A stretch of 41,518 nt of DNA from Methylococcales bacterium (GTDB taxonomy: Bacteria > Pseudomonadota > Gammaproteobacteria > Methylococcales > Methylomonadaceae). The stretch is from positions 1 to 41,518 of the forward strand of contig JAQURG010000027.1 of NCBI GenBank assembly GCA_028715725.1. The letters are read 5' to 3'. How positions within the stretch are numbered: the stretch's first letter is position 1; each line of letters begins with the position of its first letter. Shown in pieces: positions 26,105 to 34,653 of this stretch. The notes below the pieces were generated by a model that saw nothing but the letters and a program-made list of their open reading frames with translations, did not search any database and was not told where the DNA came from. Both the position numbers and the translations under genes were made by a program.

Positions 26105-27119
26105 ACCAGCTCTCCATCCCTTTTTGAATATTGAGGTGTTTTTGCTGTTCGGTCAGTCCGGTCCAGGCGCTCGGGTAAAGCAGGCTGCGGTGCAGGAAGT
26201 CGAACAACAAAAAATGCCGCCGATAGATACGTTGCTGGCGATGCGGCAGAATCGGGTGAAACAGGCCGCGGCGAGAAAATAGATGCCGCGGGCTTTTACG
26301 CAGCCAGAGCCATGAGCCCATTTCCAGCGTCAGCGGTAGAAACAGGCCGCTTTCCGGCGCTCGCTCAACAAATTGATCGAACAGATAATCCCATAAATCG
26401 CCGTGGATCAGATATTCGCTGCAGGTCGGTTCAATTTTGTAGATATGATGGGGATAGCAGCGATCGAAGTTTTCCTTTAGCGCAACGGTTTCGGCCAAAT
26501 TGCTGAACGGCGTCTTGCGGGAGGCATAGGGAAACCAAAGCCGGTCACGAAGGCCGAACCCCGAGTGCAGATCCAGGGTTATCGACAATCGTGAACTGAA
26601 CACGTGTTTTTGGACAACATAGCACAGCGCCTGTGCTTCAATTTCCATTTTACTTTCGCCGCCACTGCCTCGATACCAGGGTAGACGGGGGCTGATGCGA
26701 TGTCCGGAATACAGTCGAGTGGCGCCTTCGGCATCAATCGGCGCATTGCGCATCAAATCGATGCCGTTGCCGTTCGCGCGCGTGCCGATATAGACGCCGA
26801 CCGGATTGACGAACGGCACGAAGACCAGTCGCGATTTTTCCAGCCGTGCGGCGAATTCTTCATCCCAGTCGAGCAGGCGGCTGATCGTCTGCATATAGGA
26901 TAGAATCACTTCCGAGCCGATTTTTTCAAGCCCATGCACGCCGCCGAAAAAAGCCAGCGTCGGTGTTTCGGGTTGCTTCGAGCCGAGTGTGATGCAATGA
27001 ATCGGAAATTGATGAGTCTTATATGGAATGCGTGCGATAACCTCGCAGTGAGCGCGGTCGCCGAATTGCTCGATGATACGCTCGAGCTGGGCGAGTTCCG
27101 ATAAGACAAAATTGGCCAT
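26097..27119 (-). CDS. M14-family zinc carboxypeptidase-like protein
   Basis: 340 residues of the M14/succinylglutamate desuccinylase-like fold. The zinc ligands are visible as H and E in GGVHGLEKIG (HxxE), and H in TLDLHSGFG. The likely general-base glutamate is in LTLEMGSW. It begins MANFVLSELAQLERIIEQFG and has no signal peptide, so it acts in the cytoplasm. The family cleaves C-terminal residues or amide-linked groups; the exact substrate cannot be assigned. The pairing with an overlapping alpha/beta-hydrolase gene suggests joint processing of one small molecule or peptide. Confidence 0.85.
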   Translation of the reverse strand: MANFVLSELAQLERIIEQFGDRAHCEVIARIPYKTHQFPIHCITLGSKQPETPTLAFFGGVHGLEKIGSEVILSYMQTISRLLDWDEEFAARLEKSRLVFVPFVNPVGVYIGTRANGNGIDLMRNAPIDAEGATRLYSGHRISPRLPWYRGSGGESKMEIEAQALCYVVQKHVFSSRLSITLDLHSGFGLRDRLWFPYASRKTPFSNLAETVALKENFDRCYPHHIYKIEPTCSEYLIHGDLWDYLFDQFVERAPESGLFLPLTLEMGSWLWLRKSPRHLFSRRGLFHPILPHRQQRIYRRHFLLFDFLHRSLLYPSAWTGLTEQQKHLNIQKGMESWYA

Positions 27120-27310
27120 GGTATAGGTTATTCCTGCTGTGAATTAAGCTTTGGTTCGAGTATAGGCTCACAAGTGCGAAACTATGCAGATTGATTCTCT
27201 GAAATTTTTCGTGATTTATAATCTCGCGGCAAGTAAGTTCCAGATCACGATCGTCTGAGTTCTTTAATCCGACGGTCTATAAGTCTACAAGGCAGTTTTT
27301 CAACGCCGCT

Positions 27311-28123
27311 TTATGGATTATTTTGCATCTTTAGCTGTTGCTTGGAAAATTCAGGCGGGGGAGGATGATCTTCAGCCGCCATGACTGCGGCAATCTGATT
27401 TCTGGACTCGTTGGCGACCGTATTGCGGGAAAGAAGTTCTTCGCTGTCGATTACGGGTAAAAAATCGATCCTGACTTCGATGGCTTCGAGTGCCAGCATC
27501 TTCAACAAATGCGTGATGAATTCGTCATCGCCGACAAACGGTGCGTTTGACCTGGATTCGTTCAAATAGCGGATAACCGTGGGTTGTATCGCAGTCCTGG
27601 TTAGCAGGGCGGGCTGAAACAGCGAGGCGTGAAAATCCAATACTTTACGGCCGTCAGTGGTTGTTCCTTCCGGAAACACGAGCATATTGCCGTTCTGCCG
27701 CAACTGCCAGGCCATCATTTCGGTGGTCTGCAGAACCTGCTTTTTATCGCCCCGGCGGATAAACAGAGTGCCGGCATGCCGCGACAAATAACCGATCACC
27801 GGCCAGCCGGCAATATCGCTCTTTGCGGCAAAGCAGCCCGGCGCAAACTGGCCCAGCACAATGATGTCCAGCCATGAAACGTGGTTACTGACAATCAGGG
27901 CCGGCCCTGCGGCAACATTGCCATTCTTGACGATTTTCAGGTTCAGGATGCAGCCGAAAGATCGCAGCCAGCGCATTTTGATTATGTCTTTGGTTTGTTT
28001 GGCTTTGAGGGGAGAGTATAGCCTTCCGATGGCCGGAAACCATGCAGCCGCAATCAGAACTCCTCCCAAAAACAAGACAACAAGCCGAAATATTCTAGAG
28101 TACAACCGAATTTTTACTTTCAT
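27311..28123 (-). CDS. olsA: PlsC-family acyltransferase, probable OlsA
   Basis: 270 residues with an N-terminal membrane helix (LVVLFLGGVLIAAAWF) and the acyltransferase motifs NHVSWLD (HX4D) and FPEGTTTDG. In the ornithine-lipid pathway OlsA adds the second acyl chain to lyso-ornithine lipid at the inner membrane. It is assigned here because it directly follows and overlaps by 29 bases an OlsB-like gene. Without that neighbour it would be called a general 1-acylglycerol-3-phosphate acyltransferase. The C-terminal tail is hydrophilic and shows no further domain. Confidence 0.82.
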   Translation of the reverse strand: MKVKIRLYSRIFRLVVLFLGGVLIAAAWFPAIGRLYSPLKAKQTKDIIKMRWLRSFGCILNLKIVKNGNVAAGPALIVSNHVSWLDIIVLGQFAPGCFAAKSDIAGWPVIGYLSRHAGTLFIRRGDKKQVLQTTEMMAWQLRQNGNMLVFPEGTTTDGRKVLDFHASLFQPALLTRTAIQPTVIRYLNESRSNAPFVGDDEFITHLLKMLALEAIEVRIDFLPVIDSEELLSRNTVANESRNQIAAVMAAEDHPPPPEFSKQQLKMQNNP

Positions 28124-28886
28124 CGATGGGCTGATTCTCTTTCAAGTAGTGTTTGCTGTAACGCTGCTCCAATTGCTCGAGCGGCAGTAATATCAGTAAA
28201 TCCATGCAGTTGAAGTCTTCGTCCCAGTACGGCTCTCCGCAGACTAGGGCGCCGATGCGCAGATAAGACTTCAACAGCGGCGGAATGCCGGACTCGTCGC
28301 GTTGGCAGCGTAAATGCTCAGGCACCGGAATAATTGGCGTGGTTTTCAGCGTCATTGGCGCCATATTTCTCGTTTCAATATGGCGGAACACCGCATCGAC
28401 CGCATACCCGCTCGGCCCCGGCGTAATGCTCGCGCAGCCCAGTAGATATTGATAGCCGCCTTCAATCGCGTATTGCGCGAGTGCCGACCAGAGAGTCGTC
28501 AGGACGGCGCCGCCCCGATAGTCCGGATCGACGCAGGTTCGGCCGATTTCAAGAAAGCGGCCGGGCAGGGCGAGGATTCTGCTCAGGTCGAATTCATGCT
28601 GCGAATAAAAGCGGCCGAGCGCTTGCGCCTGCTCATGATTCAACAGACGCGTATAACCGGCGATCTTGTTCTTCAGATGGTCATAGACGATCAAGTGATC
28701 GCAATAGGGGTCGATTTCGTCATAATCCAGTTCTTCAGAAGCGGACTTGAGCCTGGCGCCCATTTCCCTGGCGAAGACCCGGTAGCGGAGTTCCTGCGCG
28801 GCTTTGATCATCGCTTCCGAATCCGCAATAAAGCTGCTGAAGCGTTTGGTATTTGGTTGGGGCATCTCCACATGTATGGTTTTCAT
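28095..28886 (-). CDS. olsB: OlsB-type GNAT N-acyltransferase (ornithine lipid synthesis)
   Basis: 263 residues starting MKTIHVEMPQPNTKRFSSFI. The GNAT-like core has AQELRYRVFAREMGA, the ELDYDEIDPYCDHLIVYD segment and FLEIGRTCVDPDYRGGAVL, all characteristic of OlsB-like hemolysin/ornithine-acyl-ACP N-acyltransferases. OlsB transfers a 3-hydroxyacyl group from ACP to ornithine, making lyso-ornithine lipid for OlsA. A PhoB-box-like repeat lies 71 bases upstream, fitting the known induction of ornithine lipids, which contain no phosphorus, by phosphate limitation. The ornithine substrate is inferred from the gene pair; PEP-CTERM-type acyltransferases are an alternative reading. Confidence 0.83.
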   Translation of the reverse strand: MKTIHVEMPQPNTKRFSSFIADSEAMIKAAQELRYRVFAREMGARLKSASEELDYDEIDPYCDHLIVYDHLKNKIAGYTRLLNHEQAQALGRFYSQHEFDLSRILALPGRFLEIGRTCVDPDYRGGAVLTTLWSALAQYAIEGGYQYLLGCASITPGPSGYAVDAVFRHIETRNMAPMTLKTTPIIPVPEHLRCQRDESGIPPLLKSYLRIGALVCGEPYWDEDFNCMDLLILLPLEQLEQRYSKHYLKENQPIDESKNSVVL

Positions 28887-28956
28887 CGATTTCTCTTAGA
28901 GTAATAAAAGATGCCGATACATTACGGGAGCAAGATGTCAGTCCCGTGTCGGAACG

Positions 28957-28974
28957 ATGACTGTTTAATGACAA
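28957..28974 (-). promoter_or_regulatory. PhoB-box-like repeat upstream of olsB
   Basis: Minus-strand TTGTCATTAAACAGTCAT: two 7-base units (TTGTCAT, CAGTCAT) 11 bases apart, 12 of 14 positions matching CTGTCAT-N4-CTGTCAT. It is the best match in the window and sits 71 bases before the olsB ATG. Confidence 0.7.
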
Positions 28975-29041
28975 TATAAGTATCCCTTGAAGCCCGAATA
29001 TCTTTAATCAAATTCGCCGGTCACTTTTCATAAATTCCGGT

Positions 29042-29059
29042 TTGTCACAAAGTTTTCAT
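29042..29059 (+). promoter_or_regulatory. Possible PhoB-box-like repeat upstream of lplT
   Basis: TTGTCACAAAGTTTTCAT matches the PhoB consensus at 10 of 14 positions with the correct 11-base spacing. It is 212 bases from the lplT start and 68 bases from the olsB box in the divergent promoter region, so it is weaker than the others. Confidence 0.4.
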
Positions 29060-29270
29060 TTGACGTTGATAGCATTGTAATTGGGATGGCGATCAGACGC
29101 CGGGGAGGATTCTTATACGCTAATACCGGCGATTTTGTCTAAAGCTGCATCCAATTGTTGAACATTTCAATGGCCTTCTGGAACTTGTACATTGGATTAA
29201 GAAGTAAAAACCACCGTTTGTATCTCAAAAATATCTCGAACCCAATGTTCATAATTGAAAGGTATGGAGC

Positions 29271-30581
29271 ATGAATAAATTCTCAGATCCTCTTGCTGTA
29301 ATCAGCCCAATAACTGACGCGACTCCAGCGCTCGCCGAGAATACGATGAAGAGAGGCTTTTATACGATTTTAGCTGCTCAGTTTTTTTCCTCATTGGGCG
29401 ATAATGTATTGTTGTTCGCGGCCATTGCGCTGCTCAAATCAATGGATGCGCCCGCCTGGCAAATCCCTGTGTTGCAGCAGTTCTTTGTTTTTGCCTTCAT
29501 TCTGTTGGCGCCGTTTGTAGGCTCGTATGCGGATGCCCTGCCGAAAGGCCAGGTTATGTTCATCAGCAACAGCATCAAAATTCTCGGCTGTCTGGCGATG
29601 CTGCTCGGCCTGCATCCCCTGATCGCTTACGGCTTCGTAGGCCTCGGCGCGGCATTATATTCGCCGGCTAAATACGGCATTCTGACCGAATATCTGCCGG
29701 TCGAAAGATTAGTCTGGGCGAATGGCTGGATGGAAGGACTGACCGTCGCGGCGATCATTTTGGGCGCGATTTTCGGCGGCTTGATAATCGGGCCGCGTGC
29801 CGAGGGCCAGATCGTCCGGCAATTGAACGAAATGGCGTTCAACGGGGGCATCGACACCGCTCCCGAATTCGCGATTCTGGTGATCCTGGGGATTTATCTG
29901 ATTGCGGCGGTCCTGAATTACTTCATTCCGAAACTGGCAATCGAGCATGCGCTGACTCACCGCGACCCGATCTTTCTGGTTAAAGAATTTCGGCAGAGCT
30001 TCGTTATGCTCTGGAAAGATTCTTTAGGCCAGGTTTCCCTTGCGGTCACTTCATTGTTTTGGGGTGCCGGCACCTGTTTGCGCTTCATTATTCTAGCCTG
30101 GTCAGCCGCCGCGCTGAAACTCGAACTGGAACAGGCGACGCAATTGACCGCGGTCGTAGCCGTAGGCCTTGCGATCGGGTCGATCATTGCCGCCAAATCG
30201 GTGCCGGTCACGCATGCGGTAAAAGTCTTGCCGCTAGGCATTGCCATGGGACTGGTCGTTCTGGCAATGGTCTGGGTGACCGACTGGCAAGTGGCCTTGC
30301 TGCTTTTGATTATAATCGGCATTTTGGCGGGCAGCTTTTTGATCCCACTGAACGCCTTGCTTCAGCTCCGCGGCCACTTACTAATGGGATCGGGGCATTC
30401 GATTGCGGTGCAGAATTTTAATGAAAACCTGAGCATTTTGTTGATGCTCGGCGCTTATTCCCTGATGATCAAGGCCGACTTTTCGATTGATACCATCGTG
30501 ATCGTCTTTGGTTTATTTATCGCTTTCAGTATGGGCGTAATCCATCGAATCCATGGTCATGACCAGGATTTTAACCCTTAA
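29271..30581 (+). CDS. lplT: LplT-type lysophospholipid transporter (MFS)
   Basis: 436 residues, about 12 membrane helices, major facilitator superfamily. Key segments are MKRGFYTILAAQFFSSLGDN near residue 26, FIKE-free YADALPKGQVMFISN loop, LYSPAKYGILTEYLP and NGWMEGLTVAAIILGAIFGG. These match LplT, which flips lysophospholipids across the inner membrane for re-acylation. A GAAAGG ribosome-binding site is 8 bases upstream. In Escherichia coli lplT is next to the acyltransferase gene aas; here it diverges from olsBA, linking it to lipid remodelling. No Aas-like domain is fused or adjacent. Confidence 0.87.
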   Translation: MNKFSDPLAVISPITDATPALAENTMKRGFYTILAAQFFSSLGDNVLLFAAIALLKSMDAPAWQIPVLQQFFVFAFILLAPFVGSYADALPKGQVMFISNSIKILGCLAMLLGLHPLIAYGFVGLGAALYSPAKYGILTEYLPVERLVWANGWMEGLTVAAIILGAIFGGLIIGPRAEGQIVRQLNEMAFNGGIDTAPEFAILVILGIYLIAAVLNYFIPKLAIEHALTHRDPIFLVKEFRQSFVMLWKDSLGQVSLAVTSLFWGAGTCLRFIILAWSAAALKLELEQATQLTAVVAVGLAIGSIIAAKSVPVTHAVKVLPLGIAMGLVVLAMVWVTDWQVALLLLIIIGILAGSFLIPLNALLQLRGHLLMGSGHSIAVQNFNENLSILLMLGAYSLMIKADFSIDTIVIVFGLFIAFSMGVIHRIHGHDQDFNP

Positions 30582-30829
30582 GCTTCATATGCTGGAATGT
30601 CATTCTCTTGAACTCTTTGGCAAATTTGTTGCGAAGGACCAAGGATTCTCAAGTTGCCGATTGCGATTTTCCTGTCGCAAAGAACGGTAAGATTTATGAG
30701 GTGCAACTGCATGAAGTTGACCTGACTACGTAATGCTTTAAAACATGCAAATCGGCTATCCTCCGGTTTGTCCTATGAAAGCTGTGGTATTTGTCGACGG
30801 CAAAGGGAAGAATATATCGTGTCCTAACA

Positions 30830-32599
30830 TCAGTTATTAATTGTCTGGATACGGTATGCTTCTATCATGGCTTTATTTGTGTCCGGCATTATCGAAGCCA
30901 CATAAAGCTTATCTCCATAAATTAACGGCATGGAAAGTTGCCTTCCGGCCCCTTTTAAGGTTTGTTTGGCAATCAGCTTGCCGTCTTTTACACGAACCCC
31001 ATAAACTGTTCCATGTGTACTAATATCGACAACCCAGATTGTGGCCTCTCCATTTTTACCTTGAGTAGCCATGGCAGGCAATGACGGATGGCTTCTGAAT
31101 GCCTGAACGGCTTCATGACCTGAAGGATCAGGAAATTGCCAGAAACGTTTAAATCTTGGCTGACCTTCTTCGAGCACAATTTTTAAAGCCACCAAACCCG
31201 CCGGATGAGTTTTATCAGCGACAAAAGTAGGAATGATAACAACTGGATCGTCATCAACAGAAGCGAGCACAGGTTGAGTAACAATCATACCCATCCAGCC
31301 GAACTTGCATTCGTCGGTTTGGGTTCCGCAAACATCAACGATTTGCAGGCGGTCATATTGAGTTCCGAGATGCTCTGCATCGATTAAATAGACACTGCCG
31401 TCCTTGCCGGGCTGCACCAGTACAGAATATTCATTCTTCACGTTCACTTTTACCGGGGCACTGGCGCCCAAATCATAATCCATCCATGCCAGACATTCCC
31501 AGTAAGATTTATTATCGCAATCACCGGAAGCCGGTTTTAAGGGTGCGTCACCTTCCGGTAAACGGGGAATGAACAAATTTTTGCAGGACGCCATGCATGC
31601 CGTATCCGGATTAGCCGGATTAAAATTCGCACACAAATTATCATCGCAACCTGAATCAAATTTCAGCCCCGGCTTTAATCGCATAAGCGTATTGGCATAG
31701 TCATGCCGTGCAAGATCGGTTTGCCCGTTGCCGGTGGGAACAAATAATTCAAACTCATTACCGGACGGATAAATTTGCGGGCCTGGAGGCGTCCAGATAC
31801 CGCCGCCGCAAATCATTTCCTGGTCGCCATACTCTGTTGTTACCGGACATTCAGTCTCTGGCGTTGTCAGCAGCACGCTGCTAATTGCCGGTTTTGCCTT
31901 TTCGCTTCCAGATTCTTGTACAGGAGCATTCCAGGCATCCATATCAATTTCAAAAAGCCAGCCGTGATAGGGTTGCTCATCGCCGGAATTACCAAATGCA
32001 GCGTAAATGTAACCGAATCGGGAGCCCGGCTTGAGCGCATGTTTTATCGCTGAATGAGAAAAGGCGGTTGGCGGATTAAATTTCACCATTTCCGTTCCGT
32101 CTGCTGCCGGTTTCTCGGCAGACAGCACCAGCACAGGAAACGCCTCGTCCAGTTGTTTTTTAGCAAGATCGATGACCGCTAAACGATGGCTGGTGCGCAC
32201 GCCTTTTTCCAGGCATTGGTAAAGAATAATCAGCTTGTCGCCTATTATTACCGGAGTCGATATAAGATGAGCCAGTTGCCCGTCAGGAACCGGCGCATGG
32301 ATTTGCCAATCCAGAGCCCCTGTTTCTCCATCGAGTGCTGCAATAAGCCCATCGGCAGCAGGCACTATAATCTGTGGCTTGCCTTGTGATAAATACAACA
32401 GCGGAGAGGCAATAATACTTTCATTGAAGCTAATCGAGGGCAGGGGGCCGGTAGGAAAGAGTCTTTCCAGCTTGTAGTATTCGGTCTTGTTTAACTCAGT
32501 CGGATAAGGACTGGCAGAGCTAATCAAGACTACGCTCATCATGATGGCAATGGCAGCAGAAAAAGGAAAAAAAGTGTTCTTTACAGAAGTCTTGTTCAA
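30830..32599 (-). CDS. Secreted PQQ-type beta-propeller protein
   Basis: 589 residues with an N-terminal signal peptide (FFPFSAAIAIMMSVVLISSA, cleavage after ASP-type site). Repeated blades follow: GLIAALDGETGALDWQ, GSVYLIDAEHLGTQYDRLQ and GTVYGVRVKDGKLIAKQTL are typical of the PQQ-like propeller, where a glycine-rich strand and a Trp or similar residue close each blade. Several cysteine pairs (for example CDDNLCANF, CMASCKNLF, CDNKSYWEC) suggest disulfides outside the cytoplasm. No dehydrogenase active site or heme motif (CxxCH) is visible, so it may be a scaffold or a binding protein. A PhoB-box-like repeat is 54 bases upstream, suggesting phosphate control. The function is not known. Confidence 0.75.
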   Translation of the reverse strand: MNKTSVKNTFFPFSAAIAIMMSVVLISSASPYPTELNKTEYYKLERLFPTGPLPSISFNESIIASPLLYLSQGKPQIIVPAADGLIAALDGETGALDWQIHAPVPDGQLAHLISTPVIIGDKLIILYQCLEKGVRTSHRLAVIDLAKKQLDEAFPVLVLSAEKPAADGTEMVKFNPPTAFSHSAIKHALKPGSRFGYIYAAFGNSGDEQPYHGWLFEIDMDAWNAPVQESGSEKAKPAISSVLLTTPETECPVTTEYGDQEMICGGGIWTPPGPQIYPSGNEFELFVPTGNGQTDLARHDYANTLMRLKPGLKFDSGCDDNLCANFNPANPDTACMASCKNLFIPRLPEGDAPLKPASGDCDNKSYWECLAWMDYDLGASAPVKVNVKNEYSVLVQPGKDGSVYLIDAEHLGTQYDRLQIVDVCGTQTDECKFGWMGMIVTQPVLASVDDDPVVIIPTFVADKTHPAGLVALKIVLEEGQPRFKRFWQFPDPSGHEAVQAFRSHPSLPAMATQGKNGEATIWVVDISTHGTVYGVRVKDGKLIAKQTLKGAGRQLSMPLIYGDKLYVASIMPDTNKAMIEAYRIQTINN

Positions 32600-32652
32600 G
32601 CTTTAGTCATCATGTGGCGAAATAAAATAAATTTGAATTTTACCTCTGAACT

Positions 32653-32670
32653 ATGACGAGTTTATGAAAG
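32653..32670 (-). promoter_or_regulatory. PhoB-box-like repeat upstream of the propeller gene
   Basis: Minus-strand CTTTCATAAACTCGTCAT: units CTTTCAT and TCGTCAT 11 bases apart, 11 of 14 positions matching, with an A-rich spacer as in known PhoB sites. It lies 54 bases before the start codon at 32599. Confidence 0.65.
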
Positions 32671-32769
32671 CAATTAAAAGATCGCTTTCAAATTAAGCTT
32701 GAATCAAGGGTTCTTTATAGCTAACCTATACGAAGCGCATACCGGTGTTGGCATCAGATAAGTATCTTG

Positions 32770-32817
32770 TAGGAGCGGCTTTAACCGCGCTTGTCGAGAC
32801 TAAAGTCTCTCCCACAT
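32770..32817. repeat. REP-like double-hairpin element
   Basis: TGTAGGAG (start) pairs with CTCCCACA (end) apart from one mismatch. Inside are two small hairpins, GCGG-CTTTAA-CCGC and the palindrome GAGACT-AA-AGTCTC. The TGTAGGAGCG head is shared with the element at 22890-22956, so both may belong to one dispersed family. Confidence 0.7.
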
Positions 32818-32865
32818 AACTGCCGAATTCAGTTTGTGATGAGAATGTTTAAATCTCAATATCCC

Positions 32866-32883
32866 TTGTAACAAAACTGTCAA
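32866..32883 (+). promoter_or_regulatory. PhoB-box-like repeat and -10 box of the GNAT-amidohydrolase gene
   Basis: TTGTAACAAAACTGTCAA matches 10 of 14 PhoB positions (second unit 6 of 7) at 11-base spacing. A good -10, TATACT, follows at 32894-32899, exactly 10 bases after the box, as in promoters where PhoB replaces the -35. The start codon at 32908 is only 8 bases after the -10, so the mRNA may be leaderless. Confidence 0.5.
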
Positions 32884-32907
32884 AAAGCAAAGTTATACTT
32901 TTTAGTT

Positions 32908-34437
32908 ATGAAAAAAACCAAAATCGAAAAACATAAGCTTTTACTTCGGCATTTAACACTTGATGACTACGATAATATTGCGGTTTTAATGGAGCATGTT
33001 TACGGTAATTTAGGTGGCGCCTGGAAGAAAGACCAATACATGGCTCAAATTACCCGTTTTCCCGAAGGGCAGATTGTCATTGAAGATAACGGCAAGCTAG
33101 TGGCCGCTGCATTAAGCATGATTGTTGATTACGCCCGCTTTGGCGATGCCCACACTTATGCTCAAATTACCAGCAATGGCTATCTGACTCATCATGACCC
33201 ATTTGGCGACACCTTGTACGGCGTCGATATTTTTGTCCACCCAAAGTATCGTGGGCTGCGCTTGGGTCGAAGATTGTACGATGCGCGCAAGGAATTATGC
33301 CGAAACCTGAACCTGCGCCGATTTATCGCCGGCGGACGGATTCCCGGCTACGCCAAACATGCCGAGACCTTAACGCCGGTGCGTTATATTGAAGAAGTCA
33401 AAAATCGGGAAATTTTCGATCCGGTACTGTCATTTCAACTATTTAACGGCTTCCATGTCCGTAAAGTATTGACGGGTTATCTGCCTGTAGATCTGGATTC
33501 GAAGGGTTATGCGACGCTCCTTGAATGGGTCAACCTCGATTATGTCGATAAAGCGCCCGCACTTGGCGGCTCCAAAAACATCATTCGTTTAGGTGTGGTG
33601 CAATGGCAGATGCGAACCTTAACCAGTGTCGAAGAGCTGCTCAAGCATGCCGAATTCTTTATCGACGCGGTAGCAGGCTACCATGCCGACTTTGTGCTCT
33701 TTCCCGAATATATGAGCGCGCCGCTGATGGGCCTGTTTAACGATAAAAACCCTCCCGATGCCATTCGCGCGTTAGCGGGCTTTACCAGTGAAATAAGAAA
33801 CGGCTTATTGGAAATGGCCATGTCTTACAACATAAATATCATTGCCGGCTCCATGCCCGAGTACAGTGCGCACGAACTCTATAACGTATCGTGGCTGCTC
33901 AGGCGCGACGGGACTTTTGAAGCCCAATACAAAATCCATGTCACGATTGATGAAGTCAGTTGCTGGGGCGTTAAAGGCGGCGATGCGCTAAAAGTGTTCG
34001 ATACGGATTGCGGCAAGATTGCAGTTTTGGTTTGTTACGACTCCGAATTCCCCGAACTGGCCCGTTTGGCGACGATGCAGGGAGCACAAATTATTTTCGT
34101 GCCGTTCTGGACCGATACCAAGAACGCCTACCAGCGGGTGCGTTATTGTTCTCATGCCCGCGCCATTGAAAATGAATGTTTTGTGGCGATTACAGGCAGC
34201 GTCGGAAATTTGCCGTATGCAGAGAATATGGACATCCAATACGCACAAGCGGCCATTTTCAGCCCCAGCGATTTTTCGTTTCCGCATGATGCGATACTAG
34301 CGGAAGCCACACCAAATACCGAAATGACGCTAATTGCCGATGTTAACCTGGATTTGTTAAAACAAGTCCGCACCCGCGGCGCCGCCCGCAATTTCAAAAA
34401 TCGGCGTGCTGATTTGTATCGCCTGGAGTGGGTGTAA
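32908..34437 (+). CDS. GNAT acetyltransferase-carbon-nitrogen hydrolase fusion
   Basis: 509 residues with two domains. Residues about 10-220 are a GNAT acetyltransferase, with GVDIFVHPKYRGLRLGRRLY as the acetyl-CoA loop. From about 228 a nitrilase-superfamily carbon-nitrogen hydrolase follows, with the catalytic triad E267 (LFPEYM), K342 (YKIHVT) and C376 (VLVCYDSEFPE). The nitrilase branch hydrolyses amides such as omega-amides or N-carbamoyl compounds. The fusion is known in bacteria but its substrate is undefined. A PhoB-like box and -10 lie immediately upstream and no ribosome-binding site precedes the ATG. The next in-frame Met is at residue 28, within the acetyltransferase fold, so the first ATG is kept. 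Confidence 0.9.
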   Translation: MKKTKIEKHKLLLRHLTLDDYDNIAVLMEHVYGNLGGAWKKDQYMAQITRFPEGQIVIEDNGKLVAAALSMIVDYARFGDAHTYAQITSNGYLTHHDPFGDTLYGVDIFVHPKYRGLRLGRRLYDARKELCRNLNLRRFIAGGRIPGYAKHAETLTPVRYIEEVKNREIFDPVLSFQLFNGFHVRKVLTGYLPVDLDSKGYATLLEWVNLDYVDKAPALGGSKNIIRLGVVQWQMRTLTSVEELLKHAEFFIDAVAGYHADFVLFPEYMSAPLMGLFNDKNPPDAIRALAGFTSEIRNGLLEMAMSYNINIIAGSMPEYSAHELYNVSWLLRRDGTFEAQYKIHVTIDEVSCWGVKGGDALKVFDTDCGKIAVLVCYDSEFPELARLATMQGAQIIFVPFWTDTKNAYQRVRYCSHARAIENECFVAITGSVGNLPYAENMDIQYAQAAIFSPSDFSFPHDAILAEATPNTEMTLIADVNLDLLKQVRTRGAARNFKNRRADLYRLEWV

Positions 34438-34653
34438 AATAGACAGCCGCGATCCCAACGAACTAACTAAAAGTGCTTGAATCTAGAGCTTATGAATAAG
34501 ATTTAATGCCGGGCAAAACTGCCGTTTATTTCCAAAAAACTCACGAAAACAATCACTGTTCCGAAACTGATAACACAAGACGCAGCGATTTAATCGACGT
34601 TGGCAGCGGCAATAAGCGTGTATTACCAGACGAGGTCAATTTAAACAGCCGGG

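Noticed and set aside
30655-30733. Short stretch resembling the N-terminus of a nucleoside phosphorylase (DFPVAKNGKIYEV)
   Set aside because: The resemblance covers under 30 residues, with no start and an early stop. It may be a remnant, but I cannot support it.
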